Source: Nepenthes gracilis (taxonomy: Eukaryota; Streptophyta; Magnoliopsida; Caryophyllales; Nepenthaceae). Taken from it: a stretch of DNA of 64,000 bases. Shown here one piece after another: positions 44,250 through 58,466 of this stretch (position 1 is its first letter; every line of letters begins with the position of its first letter). The DNA is taken from NCBI GenBank assembly GCA_033239525.1, contig BSYO01000006.1, positions 16,144,175 through 16,208,174 on the forward strand, written 5' to 3'. The position numbers and the translations under genes were made by a program. The notes under the pieces are model-generated. The model made no database searches. It was not told the DNA's origin and saw only the letters and a list, made by a program, of their open reading frames with translations.

Positions 44250-45360
44250 TTCCAATTGATACTGATTGGAACGGGAAGAAGGAAATTTTTGAGAGGATTG
44301 GAATGATAAGAAGATACCAGAATTAATTATTGAGGAACAATAGACATAAATTGCAAAATGATAGAACAAATTCGGAATCCGCTAAACTCTAACCAATCTA
44401 AAATCCGCCGAGAATTGATTTTCAGAGTGCTGTAGAAAGTTCTAAATGGCAATCTATTAATAAAAATTCTAGTGTGAAGAACTGGAAAACCGGGAGCATT
44501 AGAAAATTAACATTTGAATGTGCTGCCACGGAGAAGAATCAACATTGGCTACTAGTCTTGGAGGGCGCAATATGTAGCCGCCGGCCTAAGAAAAGAATTA
44601 AATGCACTTTGGAAAATGCAAGTTGGAGGGGCACGGTGCATTATTATATATTTAGGGAGAGTTTATTTGTAAGGATATTTGATTTTTTTATTAAAAACAT
44701 TGTTATTTTTAAGTTTTCTACGAAACTTTAAAAATTAATTATTAGGAATGTTCTCCGCACTATTACGGTTTCCACCAGTAAAACTGACGCTAATCTTAAA
44801 TGTGGAAAAGCCAACGGCAATATATTTATGTTTTCACTGGCAATGTAGAAAGATCTTACAGTTCCGTCAAATTATGACACCTCTGATCTTGATATATATC
44901 AAAAATATAATTATGAATTTGATGAAAAATGTTAAAAGATCTACGGAAGAAAACCCACGTAAATAAAATTAAGCTAACTTGGCCATCTTTTGCTTATCAA
45001 AAGCATGGAAAGAAGTCAAACAAATTCAAGTAAGTCATATAAAAAAATAATTCAATATTTACCTTATTAAAATAATTATTAAACTCTGAGTTGTATAACG
45101 ACTATAATATGGAGTAATTCAACATGATAGTGAGGGAAATTTATGATTTAAGAAGCGTTTTGTTGTGATCTTTCTAAAATAACAAATGAATTATTCATGT
45201 TTAAAATTAAAATATTGTACTTATTACGAAATATAGAAGTTCATTTAAAAAAAAAAAAAGAGTTACATCCTTCGTCTCTTGTCCATTATAATCGTTGTTT
45301 AGTCATCTTGACGAGTAACACAGCATTTATAATATCTTTCTTTTTCTTCTATGAAGTTGC
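44250..45360. other. AT-rich DNA without recognisable gene
   Basis: Only short chance ORFs are present (for example plus-strand 44,474-44,731). I see no domain or repeat terminus. Confidence 0.5.
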
Positions 45361-45369
45361 ATTTGATTT

Positions 45370-45880
45370 GATTGTGATCACTAAGTAGATTTTGCATTGA
45401 ATATAAGTTAAATGCGAAATCAAATAATTGCAAATAATTATTTAGATGGTATGCTTCAGTTTTTTCATTTGTATATGCACCATCTCGTGCAACATTTTCC
45501 GCACATCAATCATACAAGAAAACATGATAATCAAATTCGTAAGTGTTTCATAATGAAATCCCAATGTGTATCACATGGCCATTGAAGGTTACTTACTTGA
45601 TTAAATCTAGCGTACCACTGTCCAATAATTTTAAAACTTTTTCAATTTACTTCTTTCAAAATTTATTAAGATGCTTACAAAAAGCCTTAGTCACACTCGA
45701 TAATTGTGAAATCAAATTGAAAACGTCAATAATATCATCATAACCTTTAGCAACAATAATAAGAGACGGTTGAATTTGATGGGTAAAACAATGAATTTAA
45801 TATGTTGATCTAGTTTGTTCTACCGCTAGAGTTTTAAGACCATTCCGTATATATTGTACGAAGTGTCCAGTTTTTTATTT
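45370..45880 (-). pseudogene. hAT-family (DUF4371/TTF-type) transposase relic
   Basis: Reading leftward from about 45,880, the translation gives YNIYGMVLKL, then IHCFTHQIQPSLIIVAKGYD, VFNLISQLSSVTKAF and CKHLNKF. This is a close match to the plant zinc-finger hAT transposase segment usually written YIHCFAHQLQLALVAVAK...FF..LS.L.NVVG.SCKR. Stops follow, and the part to 45,370 is poorly conserved. No terminal inverted repeats or 8-bp target sites could be seen. Confidence 0.7.
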
Positions 45881-45899
45881 AATTAATTTGATATTATCA

Positions 45900-48255
45900 G
45901 TTTATTTTAGATTTATTTTGGATATATTAGAAATAATTATACAAAGTGGATTCAAAAAAATCGAAGCAATGAAGCAGATTTAATACCTGAGGCACACCTG
46001 AAATGCTCTTAGGCACATTTGGAAGATTGGGTGCATCTGGGGAATGCCTGTGGACCGATTGAGCCAAGTATGGCCAGTTTTGGAGGTCACCTGATGCACA
46101 CCTAAAGTTGCACTCAAGCGTGAATTCCAAAGTGTTGGTACTCGATGAGTGTTTCAGTCGATGCTCGTGCATCGATTAAATTATATAAGGCTGACATGTA
46201 TTATTTTCGATCATTTTTATGTAGAAAGAGAAGAAAAGAGAGAGCAAGAGAAGGGAATGAAGAGAGACGATGAGATATTTTGACTGTTCGCATTAAAAAA
46301 AAATGTCTGATCAAGAGAAAATCCGTGGGATCAGCGCCTAAAAAATGCCTGATTGGCGCATGAGTACTTATTAGTAGAATGTTTGCACTCGAGCTCTACA
46401 ATCCAATAACCTTGGCACCTAATGTTCGTCTGAGCGGCATCCGACTTATTATTATTATTTTTTTGTCATTTTTCATAGCAATTTGAGAGAAGAGAAAGAA
46501 GTAGACAAGGAGAAGAGAGAGAAAAAGAGAGAGGAAACCAATAAACTCAAAATTAAGTTGATTCAATCTAGTTTTTGGTGAGAATTAAGTAAAGTACATT
46601 CCAAGTTTCTCCTTCTATTATTGCTGATCCTTTCAAATTTTTTGAATATTTTCTTATTCAAATACTCATATATGACATAAATTCAAAATATAATATTTAT
46701 ATTTAACATACTTGTCAAATTCTCATCATTTCATAGCAAAATTACATAAAATTTCATGCCTATGTTCAAGTATAAGTATATATGTACCAAATTCTACAAT
46801 ATCGCTTCATACATGTTCTAATTTTATGATATATTGATCTGTAATGCCTAAATTTTGTATATAAGTTTTTGTATGTCTAAAAACTTGTTATGATCGTTTA
46901 CGTGTTAGTATATTTCATGACCATATTTAGTCGTTTGTCGATGTCGGATTATATTAGTTGCAGCATTGCATCAACTTATGTTCATGGTTGTCCGTTCTGG
47001 AGGATCCATGCTTGTTGCTCGCCAATTATGCGCCCGAGCCCTACTTCTAGTGACCATGCGCTTGATGCTCGCTCACCATGAGCTTGAGCGCCAAAACCCG
47101 CAGCATCCTGCCTGAAGCACGCTGCCTTCCTACTCGAGCACCTGAGGGGTTTTCTCTTGAAACCCTAGGCGCACCCGCTATGCGTTTGAGCGCCGCGGCA
47201 ACGGTCAGTTTTTTTAAACGTGATTTTCGAGCCTCTCTATATATTCTCTCCTTCATTTCAGTTACCCTACTTCTTGTTGGGCATTCTAAACATCCATTCT
47301 TGAGAGCAAACACACAACTTCATACTTAATGTTGCTCAAATTGAGAAAACCAAATCTACATTCTTGAGCTTGTGTGCTAAGGTTTTTCTCACAAACTTTA
47401 CTTTACCATTATACAACTTCTTGCCTCTTTACATTCATTGGTGACGTTGGTAGTGTGACAAAGGAGTTCTGGTGTCGTTGGTATTTTGAGTGGCTCATGA
47501 GGGAAGATTCACGTGAAGATCGGAAGGCGTCTGGTTCCGTTGTCGTAACAAATCCAAGGAGTTCCTTGGCAGGGATCACAAGACGAGAGTAAATCGATTA
47601 GGTTAGCGTATTATTACCACCTGGTCTGTAAGTTAATTTTCATAGTGTATATCTTCTCTGACCATTGAAATTCGTAGGGTTTTTTTCGATAGCCACGGTT
47701 ATCTAGTTTTTCCTTCATCACAAAAAAATACCCCATTTTTTTTTACTTGTTGCTTTACTTTTTATACTTTGTATTATTTACATCATCTAAATTTAAATAT
47801 TCTTTACGCGTATTGAATATTTATTTTTATACTACTTCCATTAATTTATTAAAGGGTCGGAATATTTGTGTGATTTGGAACCAATAGTTCCCTTCAAAAC
47901 TTAATTAAAATTTACTACATGTGCTGAGATTTTATATAAATGCTTTACATATTTGTCCATAAAATGAATTAATATAAACATAGAAGGTTGTTGAATTTTT
48001 TACACTATTTTATTGAAGTTTCTGCACTGCATACTAGTTTAGCATTTCATATGTTAAAATTTCATCATAGTATAATTTTTACAGAAAGTATAAGTGCCTC
48101 ATAATATAAAAATATAAAATTATATTGAAAATTTTATAATTATGTTAAGAATTATAAATCTTTTCTTCAAGAATAAGAAAATTACAAATTATGAAAAAAA
48201 GTGTTGAGTTTTTATAAGAATAAATATTAGACCATGGTTAAATTCAGCGGATAAT
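45900..48255. other. Mixed AT-rich DNA, possible LTR fragments
   Basis: No coding domain is recognisable. The stretch 46,960-47,600 is less AT-rich, with CCTGAGGGGTTTTCTCTTG and a later GGAGTTCTGGTGTCG. It could be an old LTR remnant, but I find no partner in the window. Confidence 0.4.
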
Positions 48256-48259
48256 ATAT

Positions 48260-49957
48260 CCAATCCAAATCCAAGTTCGAGTTTGAGTCCGAGTTTAAGT
48301 TTAAGGCCTGATCAGCTTACAATTTAGAGTAGAATCTGATAGTCGGATGATTCAATAGTATGCGTAGAAGTCGAAACAGTATCGCGACAAATATTCTAAA
48401 TGTACGGATCAAAACATATAATTAAAATCGTTCGTACGAGACATACTAATACCCAATTATAAGTAAAATCAATGAATCTCAACTCCAAATCCAAATGTCT
48501 AAATCCCAATTAAGGTCCAATTCAAATCAAAACAGAAAAATACAAATCATGCATCCAATTTGAGTTCTAATTATTTAAAAACTAGCTTGAAAAAAGGTTA
48601 CACATAATCTCGATAATCTTAGGCTAAATCAAATACAAATTAGGTAAGTATGAATTGTTACTTATGTATTTTATACTCATAGATAAGGTTGCTCACTATT
48701 ATTTATCAACTACAATTTTGGGTGCAATCCTCAAACTTGTCAGATATATTAGGACGTCCAAATATATTCTAAGGTCAAGTTAAATTATCCAAATGAGAAT
48801 GATCACTATTCCAAACATTTCTTGCCAGCGAAAAGAAATTTTCAAATAACAAATATCTCCCCGTTGGGAGATAATCAAAAAATTCAATATCAAATCCAAA
48901 TGTAGTAACCACAATCCGGCACGTGCATGTGAAAATGCACGGCCTATGTAAATTTCGTGCATATTTGTATTACACATACTGATATAAATATATACAGTAT
49001 CCAATAAATTTTTTAGACTTTCAGAAAAATCGTAAATCCTCAAATTCATAAAATTCATATCTAAAAATTCCTAAATCATCTAATGAACTACACATGTATG
49101 TCCAAAATAAACACATCAGGTGTATAAAAATACATGTATATTTGTAAAAATTCTAAACAGTATCCAAAATAAATTAGATGTTGAATTAGACCAAAGAGAA
49201 GGTTTACAGATACTTCTTTTGACATTCTACTTTACAAATCTAAAAAAAGGATGTCCCGTAGCACACGAATTGGGCATTTCTCTCTCCTACCTGATGCGCG
49301 CTCCCTGCGCACGGCCCGCTCCTTTGCACACGGCCTCCCGCGCACACCATCGTCGCGCTAACTTGAGTGATTGTCTCCGGCCCGCCCCGACGCCGCCTTG
49401 CTGGCACCACCACCGCTGCTTTGCCGCCTCTCTCCCTCCTCACGTGGCTCGCACTGTCTCACACTTTTCTCTCCTCGCGCTGCTGCCCACACCACACCGT
49501 GCCGCCGCCGCCTCCGCCTGCGACCACCACAACCTCACTCACGAGCCGCCGTCGCCGCCAATCTCCTCTCTCTCCTTCTCCCTCTCGCCTCTTCTTCCTC
49601 TGCCGGCAAAACCCTAGCCCCCTTTCTCTCTCTCTCTCTCCTCTAATCTCTCTCCCCAATCACCCTGCTCCCGTTCTCATCTTCTTCTCTTATTTATTTT
49701 TTTATTTTCTTTTTCTCTTTTTTTCATTTTTTTAATATATTATTATTATTATTATTATTTTCTATTTAAAATGTTTCTTTTATTTTAAAATCTAAACTGA
49801 TATTCGGACAATAGTATAGGCACACCTTGGACATCAACTCGACTAATCCAAATATTATTCTGAATTTTATAACATTAAATTATTTTTGGTCACGTCCAAA
49901 TTATCCAAAATCACAATTAATATTAAATTAATCTATACGAAAATCCGGGATATTACA
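48260..49957 (-). repeat. 3' LTR of the Del/Tekay-like element, outer end lost
   Basis: In element sense it starts TGTAATATCCCGGATTTTCG. It aligns with 54,560-56,217. The counterpart of 53,802-54,550 is absent. It includes a striking GC-rich block (49,280-49,620) and a CT-rich run. Confidence 0.82.
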
Positions 49958-52900
49958 TTCTCCACTCCTTATAAAAATTTCGTCCTCAAAATTTACACTC
50001 ATCGATTTTAACCTCAATTATCATACAATGAAGATATTCTTCTGAACTTCATATTCGATCTTCTCAGCAGATTTCCTCGATCAAACGGTTTCTTCAAATT
50101 TGATCCTCATCAAAAAAGGGATATTTTCTCGAACTTATCCTTAAAATCTCTTAACACTTCTTCAACTGAAAGATTCTCCTAAAAGCGTAATGGTTGATGG
50201 AAACATCTTATTCCTTTACATCATATCCTTCATATCTCAAAGATCGAAACCACAGCCTTATCCTAAAACACTTCCTATTAATCCTAAAACCCAATCACAT
50301 GTAAAGGATCATTCATATAAAGCATATCGCATGCATTCATCAAATTTAGAAGTAAGGCCAATCTGAAGGCCATTTCTCTAATTTGCTAAAGATTTTGAAT
50401 ATCCTAATGAACCTCCACTTTAGACTAAAATTCAATTTCAAAACTTGAAATTCTTTTTTTTAAAAATGCTTTCAGAAACATCTGACTACTCTTCTCAAGC
50501 TTCCAATCAATTCTTATGATCAATAGCCGTGAATCCACATGCTCCCATTGCGCCACTCTGATCGATCATCAACGTCAACTCAAATCAGAAATCTTGAAGT
50601 AGGAATACCTTGCAGTCTTCTCATCTCGAAAATATGCAGACAACCAATCTTGGGAATGGCTTCCTAATAGATAGGCGACAGGCCAACTTCACCAGCTTAT
50701 CCGTCATCTGCCTGAAATCTCAACAAACAGTGAACCGTCTTTATTAGCTAAATCATCATCAGCTAGCACAACCTTATCCAAATGACCATCAAGTCCTGTG
50801 TTATTTGAGGTAGACCCGAAATAAAATTTCGGAGGCTTCTTCTTGCTTCTCCCTTTAGGCATGAGACACATATTGTCACGGCTCGGGATCAAACTGCCAT
50901 CAAACTCTCTATCCACTTTACAAAGTGGAGAGTCTTCGACATTCCCGTCGAATTTGGATAACTCCAACTCAATCACAACTGTAAATGACCTCATTTTTTC
51001 TTGAGCTTCTATTCAATTAGCTTTCGTGCTTTTATCCAATCAACTAAGACTCTAATGAGAGAATCCTCAATAACATGCTTTCTTTAGAATGTGCAATTGA
51101 GAAAATACTTTACCTCATAGGCTTGAGGTTACTGGCTTGATTACGTCTAACTTCATGATGGCTCATCCAAAAATAGACTTCATCTCTAATCTTCATAAAA
51201 GCTTCTCCTTCAAATAGAAGTTTCATTCAAAATCCAATTCTAACAGTAAAGAAAGAAAATCCCGTTGGCCTAATCTTCATTCTGGCATCCTCACCATAGT
51301 ATATTCATACAAAATCCTCCAGATTACGCTGCATCCTAAACTTGTCTTAGATAAGGCACACAATATGCAAAATCCAAACATATTCAAATCTTTCGTAGAA
51401 GTATCACTGAGCACTACTAATCCTTTTGACCGAATTCACTCCATTCTTCAATTACTGAAAATGTTTCTCACAAACATCACTTCAATTAAATACCAATTGT
51501 CTTTATTCCAAAAGCGCCAATGGCACTGTAATTCTCGAGAAATATTCAATGAAACTCTCATCATAACGAATCAGATTTAAGAAATTCAGTACTCTCGAGA
51601 CATTAGTTGGTATTTTCAAATTCACCACTGCTTCCATCTTCTTTGAATTTTCAAATGTCACATTAAGAACTATATGAATCAAAAGGACACCTCAAAATTT
51701 GTAGCTAACTTTCTAATCAGATGTCATACTCCTCAAAATTCTTCAAACAAATTAAAATATCATTGATAAGGCCATCATAACTAACCCAAACATGTCCATA
51801 AATTCCAATCGGTAATATCCATAAAAGACGTCAAAATATTCGACAACCCAAAAGAACCATCAAAACTTCGAAACATCCACACATTGACCTGAAAGCTGTC
51901 CTACACATATCCTCACACTTAATTTACAATTAAGGATATCTCGAGTACAAGTCGATTTTAGAGAAAATTCAAATTTCTTCAAATAGATCCAACGAATCCT
52001 CGATCCTTAAGAGCTGATACATATCCAATTTCAAAATATCCAAATATAAATCCATCAACCTAACTATATTTACCAGAGAATATTGAAACACTCCACGCCA
52101 ATACACTTGGCCGAACAAAATCTTTCACAAATAGATTCTATAGTTGCCGTCTCAATTTCTTCAATTCAGACAAGACTACCCCATACTAGGCCTTCAAAAT
52201 AGATACAAATCCAAGCACAATATCGAAAATAAATTTGATCTCTCGATTCAACAGCAATCCAATTGAATTCTCTGAAAAATATCTTCAAACTCGCAGATGA
52301 CCAAAATATTTTTAATGGTTACAGAATAACTCCCAAATGTGACCATATATACCAGATAAACTCAGCACCCATTTCTCAACAGATGATTCACTAACAACAC
52401 CGAAAATCAACCTTTAAGCCTTCTTACCAATTCTTCCTTGAAACTCATAGGACTCATATCTCAAAATGTAAAGGGGGACTCACTTACCGAAATAGTCTTT
52501 TATAACAAAATATCTAGCTCTAACTTCGTGAGCTGTATCAGCAATTGCTTCGTTTGGAATCGTCTAGAACTGTCTGACTCCTATCTAGACGTCTAGAATC
52601 GGGACGCCTAAAATTTGATTTGATCCATTGATAAATGGAATATCTAGCTGCAATTTGAAGCAACTTCATTTATGACGAAGCAAGCTCGACTCATGTACAC
52701 TTTCTCGCTAAACTTGTAGGCTGACCTTGGGAACTCGAATTTCGAGGAAGAAGACCTTGCTTCATGTGACTTCCTTTAAATTGTCTCCGGAGGATAAGCA
52801 AGTCCATCATTTAGACTTTTAACTCAAAGACTTTGATTTCTTCTAAAAAAACTTCTCCCGAAGCTACTTCTGCTCGATTAATAAGGCCTGTTCCAACTTC

Positions 52901-53786
52901 TCGCAATAATCCAGAGTTGGAATGACACTAACTATTTTCATATTGAATCTTGAATTCTATAGGTGCTATCATACTTTAACAAATTTTTTAAATTCTTCAA
53001 CCTCTTCCTGAGCATTGTCTCAGAGGCCAAATCTCGAGCTCTTCATCCATCAATTCTTCAATGATGAGATATTACGAAGACAATTATCCATCCAATCACA
53101 GCGATAAGTGGGAATGGGCAATCCTTGAGTCTTCCTCTCATCCCAACCGTAACTTCAAATCTCCACACGATTAATATATTCACTGCCAATAAAATCAAAC
53201 TTGCACTTCATGACCTATCTTCTGGTAGAGTCATCTATCAAAACTCCACAGTTTCTTGTGCGAATAGAAATAAGTTAACTTGACATGAACTTCTGCATCT
53301 TTATTTGTGGCATCCAATCTTAACGAGTCTTTATTTATCTCCATTTTCACCGTTTACCTTCCTACCAGCCAAAAATCTTTTTCTACGCCGTAAGATTTCG
53401 AACCGACCAACTTTATCACCTACTCATCTACCGATCAAAATATCATTCTACTCTACAAGATTTCGGACTGGCGCCACCTAAGGGCACTAATTCTCTTCCA
53501 AAATTTTAAATCTCAACAAAACCTTCACATATATGTAGAAACCCAATAAAATTCTAATTCAATTACTATATCAAACTAACATTATGTCACTTGCGCGACT
53601 CATCATGATCGGATAATCATCATTCCAATCCAAACCCAAATCTTCACAACTCGCCATTCTGATTCAAATTCAAACCTCCACAACTCAAATTATCTAATAT
53701 CTGTTAAAGACAGCACTTATCTCGTCCCAAATATTTAATCAATTATTTATCCAAAATAACCAAAAATACATCTCCTCATGACTTCT
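49958..53786 (-). pseudogene. gag-pol remains of the Del/Tekay-like element
   Basis: RT pieces are visible from 52,250 to 51,720 in element sense: REIKFIFDIVLG, YGVVLSELKKLRRQL, FVRPSVLAW, KIDLYSRYP.L.IK (51,960), then TAFRS.CG.FEVL and LINDILICLKNFEEYDI, the counterpart of F.DDIL.YSK with the first catalytic Asp changed. The pol C-terminal FRGRNF is at 49,960-50,000. A short open stretch, 50,994-50,704, is rich in acidic and basic residues and not assigned. Stops occur every few codons. Confidence 0.72.
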
Positions 53787-53797
53787 CTCTGATACCA
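53787..53797 (-). promoter_or_regulatory. Primer-binding site, initiator-Met tRNA
   Basis: TGGTATCAGAG on the minus strand, four bases after the 5' LTR end (…GTGACA), is the standard plant gypsy/copia primer site complementary to the 3' end of initiator methionine tRNA. Confidence 0.85.
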
Positions 53798-53801
53798 CTT
53801 C

Positions 53802-54469
53802 TGTCACGAATTCAGATTAAATAAGTCAATTTAAATAAATAATTATAATTCATAAAATGTAAAATCCTAAATAGTTTTTAATAAATAATTCTAAATTTTA
53901 AAATTCGGATGTAATAAACCAATAATAAGACCTGACATCAATCAAAATCTACATAAGATCTTATCGAACAATCATTCGGATAAAATAAGTACGACCTGCT
54001 CTAAAATCATTATAATGGAGGTAAATTTCAACCAAAATAATAACTCAGACATAATATAATATCTAACTTTTTTCAAAATATAACCATCAGCCCATACCGG
54101 GCGAATTCCATAATTGATCACATAAAATAATTTAAACCATAATAGAATCAAAATTGACTAAATCATATGAATAGCTAATAGATCACGACCATATTCTGTA
54201 ATACATCCGAAACTTTCACTCTAAAAGGATAAAATATACAAAGTAAGTCTAATACTTAACAAGTATCATATTTAAAGAAAAAGAGTCCAATAAATCAAAG
54301 AGAAAATTTTAATAGATAAAATTCGTTTAAATGACAAAATGAATTTAAATCGCCGATAAAATGAATTCAATAGAAATCTAAGGTCCAAAATATAATGGTA
54401 GTCTCGTACTACAATCAAACATCCAAATTCAAACAAATATCCAAATCAGAAAATAATCCTCATCGAGAC

Positions 54470-54516
<47 letters not shown>

Positions 54517-56217
54517 AACAAAACAAGAGTGATTTGAACCGATTCGAATAGGCAAATAGCCAATTTCAAAGTCCAAGTCTGAGTCTGAGTCCAAGTCCAA
54601 GGCCCGATCAGCTTATGATCTGTGACAGAATCTGATAGTTTGATGATCCAATAGTGTGCGCAGAAGCTAAAGTAGTATCGCGATAGATGTTCCAAATATT
54701 TGGATCAAAATATATAATCAAAATCGCTTGTACGAGACATACCAATACCCAATTATGAGCAAAATTGACGAATCTCAAATTCAAATCCAAAGATCTGAAT
54801 CCCAATCAATGTCCAATTCAAATCAATAAAGAAGAATACAAATCATACATCTAATTTGAATTTTAATTATTTAAAGACTAGTTTGAAGAAGGATTACATA
54901 CAATACCGATAATCTTAGGCTAAATTAAATGCAAATTAGGCCATTATGAATGGCCACTCACGTATTCTGTACCAATGGGTAAGGTTGCTCACTATTATTT
55001 GTCACCTGCGATTTTGGGTATGATCTTTAAATTTGTTAGATATATTTGGACATCCGAATATATTCTGAGGTCAGTCAAATTATCCAAATGGAAAGAATCA
55101 CTACTCCAACCTTTTCTTGTCGGTAGAAATGGATTTTTAAATAATAAATTTCTCCTCATCGGGAGCTACTAGAAAATCCAATATCTAAATCAGAATGTAG
55201 TGATCACAACTCGACACGTGCATGTGAAAATGTACGGCCTATACAAGTTTCGTGTATATTTTTATTATATATATTGATATAAATATACATAGTGTCTAAT
55301 AAATTTTATAGGCTTTCAGAAAAATAGTAAATTCTCAAAATCATAAAATTCATATCCAAAAATTCCTAAATCATTCAATGAACTATACATGTATATCCAG
55401 AATAAATACATCAGGTATATAGAAATACATATATGTTTGTAAAAATTTTAAATAGTGTCCAAAATAAATCAGATGCCGACTTAGACCAAAGAGGGGTTTA
55501 CAAATACTTGTTTTAATCTCATACTTTATAGATTTGAAGAAATGATATCCTGAAGCACCTGGATCGGGCATTTCTCTCTCCTGCCTCACACGCGCTCTTT
55601 GCGCATGGTCTGCTCCTCTACCCGCAACCTCTTGCACACCCACCGTCGCGCCGACTTGAGTGACCGTCGCCGGCCCTCCTTGACGCCACCTTGTTGGCAC
55701 CGCCACTGCTGCTCTGCTGCCTCTCTCCTTTCTCGCGCGGCTCGCACTGCCACGCTACTGCTCGCACCGCACCACACCATCGTCGCCTCAGCTTGCGACC
55801 ACCACGGCCTCACTCACAAGCCACCGTTGCCGCCAATTTCCTCTCTCTCCTTCTCCCTCTCTCCTCTTCTTCCTTCGCTAGGAAAACCCTAGCCCCCTTT
55901 CTCTCTCTCTCTCCTCTAATCTCTCTCCCCGATAACCTCATTCTCGTCTTCTCCTCTTATTTTTTTTCTTTTCTTTAATATATATCTATATATATATATA
56001 TTTTTTTTTATTTTAAATTTTTTTTTATTTTAAATTTTTTTATTTTAAAATCTAAATCGATATTCAAGCAATAGCACAAGCACACTTCGAGTATCAACTC
56101 GACTGATACAAATATCCTTTCAAATTTTATAATATTAAATTAGTTTTCGTCACTCTCAAATTATCCAAAATTATAATTAATATTAAATTAATTCGAATAA
56201 AATTATGAAATATTACA
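53802..56217 (-). repeat. 5' LTR of the Del/Tekay-like element (2,416 bp)
   Basis: In element sense it runs TGTAATATTTCATAATTTTA...CGTGACA. A TA-rich TATA-like run (about 55,978-56,000) precedes a GA-rich leader and GGGGGCTAGGGTTTTCC, so the transcription start probably lies near 55,950. The GC-rich block 55,580-55,890 and a (TA)n microsatellite are inside it. Confidence 0.85.
54472..54517. repeat. (TA)n microsatellite
   Basis: About 22 TA units with one interruption, inside the 5' LTR of the Del/Tekay-like element and absent from its 3' LTR. Confidence 0.9.
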
Positions 56218-58421
56218 ATATTTATGTAAAAGTATATTTGTAAGAAAAAAAGTTATGAAAATATACATATGAGCCTTGCGTGTGGTATCCATATATCTGT
56301 CTCGGGTTGAGCTCTATCTTTGTTATTTGATTCGTCATGTGCACCTTTCTTGAGTAAAAATCTTTATGATTGATTTTTCCGAGTGGAAGCTTCATTCATT
56401 TTCTGCCAGATAGGAAGCGTTTTGAATTTGTGATATAAAGACCTTCTTTAATTTGTATTTTTATGAAAATTATCGTAAAAAATTAAACAAAATTAGTATA
56501 TTTAGATATCCTAATATATTTAGAAAAAACTTGAGAATTTCACCTCGTATTTACGAGTGGTAAAATAAAGTAGCTTCGTCCACATCTATTGGGGAAAATA
56601 TATAGACGACCCACCCATGGGTCTAAATAGCAGTTTATCGTCTAATGTTATTAAGAGCACATGTAACTTTTTCTCAAAGTCAATCTTTTAATTTTTTGTT
56701 CTCTAATTTGAGTATATTTTATATTTTTAATATGTTTTACTTATATTGATTTAGATATTGAGATTTCGACTAAGATTCGCAAATTTTGCCTATAGTTGAG
56801 ATTTGGTCGGTTTTATAAATTTGAAACTTTTGGCTTTCGTTTTTGTATTATACTTTTGAGTACAATACCAAATTCATACTTTTATTGATGTGATATAGCA
56901 GACATTTGGATTTTAGATTTTATAGGTTTTGTTTATATTTTATCGATTTTTATTTTCATTATGGACGTATCTATTTTATATATTATATACCAATACTTGT
57001 TAAATATTTTACTTATGTTTTTATTATTTTTTATCCTTTCAGATTAGAGGGCTACGGGTATTTTATAGAGAGTTTAAATGTGATCATTAGTGAGACTTGA
57101 CCTATATTTTGTAAGTATTAGTTTTATAGTTAGATCGTCTTCGTATCAGTTGTCTTTTTAGCATTGAAGGTTGGTCTGATATCGACATACAATATGACTG
57201 TGGAATCAGGACTTAGATCATTTGTTATTTGGTTATTATGTCATTTGGTTTGTGTTGGATTGGTGGTTGATTGTGCAGTAGTTTTGTCACTCTTTCCTTA
57301 CTAGTTTTCAAGCATGTTATGACTATTTATTTGTTCTGATGAATAATTTGAATAGATCTTATGAATGATTAATATTATTATCATTTATTATTATTAATAA
57401 TATTAATGTTGTATGGATATTTGGTTAAGTTATACTAGAATCTTGGTATTGGATTAGATGTTATTCTTAATTGAAATTTTATTTTTTGATTTATGATTAT
57501 CATTATAACTATTATTATGACCTATTTTGATTCGAATTTGTAATATTGTGTATTGCTTACTCGATTATACCCTTGTTCCCTCATTTTTGATATTTCAAAA
57601 AAATCATCATCAAGATGTTCATAATAACTATTTCTTTTGTAACAGCATGAATAATAGCTTTTTGAATAGATGGAACAACCATCACTTGATTTTGAGGTGC
57701 ATTTTAAAAATATATATTTTATATATTTTTATGACCTTTTATATGAAAATATAGAAATTCAATAATTTTTTTTATTACTAGAACATTTATGATAATCGGG
57801 GCCACAAAAGATCTCCCCTGACACAAAAGTTATCTTAAACAATTAGCCATTGTTTATTAAAACAGTTTTTGTGAATTGGTTTTGTATCAATATTCCTATG
57901 AAGGAAAGTGCAAGTGAGGGTTAGCATGGACATTTTAGAAGATATGTTTCTCTTACTTCGTTATGGTCATTTAGATCATAATATAAATTTTTTTCCCTGT
58001 CAACGATCAGAATAGAGATTAACTAAATCAAAATTCTCATTTAATTTCGCAGTGAAACCAATTTTGATACTAGAATAACTCCCATATATACTAGTTTGAA
58101 CTTGACATAAGCTTAGTGGTGTGCTAACTATTCTTTTGAAATACATTTTCATAATTTCACTGTTTAAAAACTATAATGTCAATAATTAATTTTCTTACAT
58201 CACTATAAAAAATTTAAAATAAAATCACAATCACCAGCAGTGATAAACTACGAAATTATTTCTAGTTATGGAGAACAAAGGCTAATTTAGAATCAGATGT
58301 ATGAAGGATTTAGGCTTCTCCAAGCTACAACGATTACCTTCAAAAATCATAAATTGGTAACCAAATAAAAAACGGTATCTCTGCAATTCTGGATGACATT
58401 GTGAATGGCCGTGATAGAGAA

Positions 58422-58466
<45 letters not shown>

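Larger units (their letters stand above)
48260..56217 (-). mobile_element. Decayed Del/Tekay-like Ty3/gypsy retrotransposon
   Basis: Two long direct repeats (48,260-49,957 and 53,802-56,217) enclose a 3.8-kb interior. In minus sense the right repeat is followed after four bases by TGGTATCAGAG, the initiator-Met primer site. The left repeat is preceded by the purine tract AAGGAGTGGAGAA, and before it comes the pol end .FRGRNF typical of Del/Tekay elements. The outer end of the left LTR is missing (about 740 bp), so no target duplication can be checked. The coding part is full of stops and shorter than usual. Confidence 0.83.

Noticed and set aside
49120..49735. Pro/Ala/Ser-rich ORFs of up to 165 codons at 49.1-49.7 kb and similar ones at 55.6-56.0 kb
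   Set aside because: They come from the GC-rich and CT-rich blocks of the LTRs, occur in several frames at once and show no conserved protein frame between the two LTRs.
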